The translations under genes were made by a program, and so were the position numbers. From contig CAZXQZ010000044.1 in NCBI GenBank assembly GCA_964642445.1, positions 1-24,480 of the forward strand: 24,480 nt of DNA, read 5' to 3'. This DNA comes from SSC4 sp964642445. GTDB lineage: Bacteria > Chloroflexota > Anaerolineae > SSC4 > Amarolineaceae. Shown one piece after another: positions 22,734 to 24,480 of this stretch; within the stretch, counting starts at the first letter, position 1; the number at the start of each line of letters is the position of its first letter. The notes below the pieces were generated by a model. That model did no database searches, was not told where the DNA came from, and worked only from the letters and a program-made list of their open reading frames with translations.

Positions 22734-24317
22734 ATGTCCCAGATGACCGTCCCGCGCTTTCTGCGCAGCAACGAACGCAATGCAATCCTCGTCAGCCACC
22801 TGCTCGTGCTGGCTATGGCGATGTGTGTGGTTGCGCTGTTCATCCAGTTTGGCCAGCGCCTGGTGCCAGGCTGGAACGCCGGTTACATGGTTGGCGTAAC
22901 CTTGCTGGTGGCTCTGGAAGCGATGTACTCCCGGCGCACGCTGTACCGGGTGATGCCGCTCAGCCTGACCTGGTTTCGCCACCGGATTGCCGAGTGGGTT
23001 GTGATTCTGGTAGCGCTCAAAGCGCTGCTGTATCTCCTGCGCGGCACCGAACAGTTCTGGGTCGACGTGCAGCTTTGGTCCGAGGCGTTTTTCGTCAACT
23101 TCTTCAGCGGCGAATTTTTGGGCGCGGTGGTAATAACCTGGGTCGCGTGGAGCATCACCGGCATGTTCAGCGGCGTGCTGCTCGACCTCGAGGGTGACGA
23201 GCTGTTTGCCGATGACGAGAGCCGCGCCGTGCTGCTGAGCGACCGCCCTGGCGCACGCCAGCGCCTGGCCGAACGGTTCTTCCTGGTTGGCGGGCTGATG
23301 ATCTTCATGATCGCACTGCTGCGCCTGGACCTGGGTGCGCTCGACCTGAACCTGCCCGTCGTGCGCACGGGGGTAGGGTGGCTGGTCGTCTACCTGTTGT
23401 TGGGCCTGGCGCTGTTGGGTTTGAGCAACTTTGCCGTGCTGCGTGCGCGTTGGGGTTGGGACCGGGTACCGCTGGCGCGCAACCTGGCCGGCCAGTGGGC
23501 TTTGTACACGCTGCTCTTCGTGGCAGGGGTGGTGGTCATTGCTGTGCTGCTGCCGACCAGTTATTCGATCGGGCTGTTGGAGGTTTTGGGTTACATCATT
23601 CTTACGATCGTCGAGATCATGCGGTATCTACTGCTGCTGTTCTCGATTCCTCTCCTGGCCTTCATTCTGTTTGTGATGTCCCTGTTGGGCGTGGGCCAGT
23701 CCGAGATCAACCTGCCTGAGCTGGAGTTTGCCCCACCGCCTTTGCCCGGAGGTGGCGAGCTGAGCTGGCTGGCCCTGCTGCGCTCGGTCTTGTTCTGGGT
23801 CATCCTGATTGGCGTCGTGGTTTTTGCCTTTCGCCACTATTTGCGCCAGCGCCAGGATCTGCTCGCGCGTCTGCGGCGGCTGCCAGGAATAGCCCAGCTG
23901 ATCGCTGTCTGGCACTGGCTGCGTGTGCGTGTGGCGGGCGCCAACCAGCGCCTGCGCACCGCCTGGCAGGCCAGCCGGCAGCGTGTGCGCCCGTCCGCGG
24001 ACGAATCAACCAGCGCATCCTGGCGCTTCGTGAACCCCGGCCGCCTGTCGGCCCGCGAGCGCGTACTTTTTTTCTACCTGGCCATGGTCCGCCGCGGCAG
24101 CGAGTCAGGCATTCGCCGCCAGCCCGGTCAGACCCCCTACGAATACGCCCAGTCGCTGGAAGCCGCCCTGCCCGAAAACTTCGAAGACGTGGCCTCCCTC
24201 ACCGACTCATTCGTCGAAGCCCGCTACAGCCGGCACGACATTTCTCCCGAACAGGCCGGCACCGTGCAAACCCTCTGGGAACGCATCAAACGCGCCTTCC
24301 GCCGGCGCAGAATGTGA
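22734..24317 (+). CDS. Multi-pass membrane protein with C-terminal DUF4129-like domain
   Basis: A 527-residue protein with about nine hydrophobic helices between residues 18 and 371. The last is followed by a basic cytosolic stretch (HYLRQRQDLLARLRRL). The final 90 residues, RERVLFFYLAMVRRGSESGI through TPYEYAQSLEAALP to DSFVEARYSRHDIS, resemble the DUF4129 domain, which often ends transglutaminase-like proteins of MoxR clusters. No transglutaminase core is present here, so it is a separate or split version; the catalytic protein could lie beyond the window. ATG 22734 is 5 bp from the DUF58 stop. The role is unknown; envelope processing is an inference from the cluster. Confidence 0.78.
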   Translation: MSQMTVPRFLRSNERNAILVSHLLVLAMAMCVVALFIQFGQRLVPGWNAGYMVGVTLLVALEAMYSRRTLYRVMPLSLTWFRHRIAEWVVILVALKALLYLLRGTEQFWVDVQLWSEAFFVNFFSGEFLGAVVITWVAWSITGMFSGVLLDLEGDELFADDESRAVLLSDRPGARQRLAERFFLVGGLMIFMIALLRLDLGALDLNLPVVRTGVGWLVVYLLLGLALLGLSNFAVLRARWGWDRVPLARNLAGQWALYTLLFVAGVVVIAVLLPTSYSIGLLEVLGYIILTIVEIMRYLLLLFSIPLLAFILFVMSLLGVGQSEINLPELEFAPPPLPGGGELSWLALLRSVLFWVILIGVVVFAFRHYLRQRQDLLARLRRLPGIAQLIAVWHWLRVRVAGANQRLRTAWQASRQRVRPSADESTSASWRFVNPGRLSARERVLFFYLAMVRRGSESGIRRQPGQTPYEYAQSLEAALPENFEDVASLTDSFVEARYSRHDISPEQAGTVQTLWERIKRAFRRRRM

Positions 24318-24350
24318 GTGGGGGATCGGGGGTTGGGGATCAGACTCACA
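24313..24350 (+). terminator. Hairpin after the DUF4129 gene
   Basis: TGTGAGT (24313-24319) pairs with ACTCACA (24344-24350) around a G-rich 24-nt loop. No T tract follows, so it is at best a weak or factor-dependent terminator. Confidence 0.3.
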
Positions 24351-24364
24351 GAGGATATCCACAA

Positions 24365-24438
24365 GTATTCCCTACTCCCTACTCCTTACCCCGTACTCCG
24401 TACTCCCTACTCCGTACTCCCTCCGTACTCCCTACTCT
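24365..24438 (+). repeat. Heptamer tandem repeat, CTACTCC/GTACTCC
   Basis: About ten 7-bp units of the form NTACTCC run from 24365 to 24438. They include CTACTCC three times and GTACTCC four times, with variants at the ends and a 4-nt partial unit at 24421-24424. There is no unique spacer between units, so it is a short tandem repeat of the kind known from Chloroflexota and cyanobacteria, not a CRISPR array. Confidence 0.85.
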
Positions 24439-24448
24439 CTCCCCACGA

Positions 24449-24478
24449 TTCGACCAAACCGGTGGTTTCGACTACAAT
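24449..24478 (+). promoter_or_regulatory. Candidate promoter reading out of the window
   Basis: TTCGAC (24449-24454), 18-bp spacer, TACAAT (24473-24478). The spacer contains AAACC-GGT-GGTTT (24456-24468), an operator-like palindrome. The gene it would serve starts beyond position 24480. Confidence 0.5.
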
Positions 24479-24480
24479 AG

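Noticed and set aside
24365..24438. CRISPR array
   Set aside because: Units are 7 bp and directly adjacent with no unique spacers; no cas genes are present.
1..24480. tRNA, rRNA, insertion sequence or integrase genes
   Set aside because: No cloverleaf, rRNA segment, transposase motif or flanking inverted repeats with target duplication was recognised by eye.

Overview
The window is a GC-rich scaffold piece, most likely from a Chloroflexota bacterium of the Anaerolineae/Caldilineae type. This is inferred from an AglEFG-type sugar importer with a Thr/Glu/Ala/Pro-rich lipoprotein linker, a large caspase-like protein, a MoxR-DUF58-DUF4129 cluster, heptamer repeats and good Shine-Dalgarno sites; there is no rRNA or marker gene. 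Two runs of exactly 100 N (1395-1494 and 8619-8718) look like fixed-length scaffolding placeholders. One cuts aglF, the other removes the start of a glycosyltransferase.

Layout. (1) 131-6127: an alpha-glucoside uptake locus. On the minus strand lie a LacI-family regulator, the substrate-binding lipoprotein AglE and the permeases AglF and AglG, ending in a strong hairpin. Beta-phosphoglucomutase (pgmB) is divergent from the regulator, and both have near-consensus promoters with operator-like palindromes around them. (2) 6101-8578, minus strand: an AvaI/BsoBI-type restriction-modification system with its own promoter. The methyltransferase is intact, but the endonuclease is broken by one in-frame TAA before all its catalytic residues. 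(3) 8719-12366, plus strand: an exopolysaccharide-type operon (GT2 glycosyltransferase, polyprenyl-phosphate sugar transferase, GPH-type MFS carrier) followed by paired terminator-like hairpins. (4) 12664-16583, plus strand: a 1169-residue protein joining an N-terminal caspase-like protease to a C-terminal alpha/beta-hydrolase, with a small AhpD-like CxxC protein behind it. A perfect 23-bp hairpin closes this unit. (5) 16722-20206, minus strand: an Lrp/AsnC regulator, an aldehyde dehydrogenase and a PLP-dependent Cys/Met-metabolism enzyme in one apparent operon. (6) 20328-24317, plus strand: MoxR ATPase, DUF58 protein and a multi-pass membrane protein with a C-terminal DUF4129-like region. (7) 24318-24480: a hairpin, a heptamer tandem repeat and a promoter aimed out of the window.

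How it fits together. Region 1 imports alpha-glucosides and supplies the mutase that would channel beta-glucose 1-phosphate into glycolysis, but the phosphorylase that would make this intermediate is not in the window. The most unusual gene is the caspase/hydrolase fusion, which carries apparently complete catalytic residues for both enzymes and has no export signal. That suggests a cytosolic protease-lipase effector or maturation system, perhaps defensive, though the window does not show its function. The restriction-modification system is the clearest mobile defence module and appears partly decayed.
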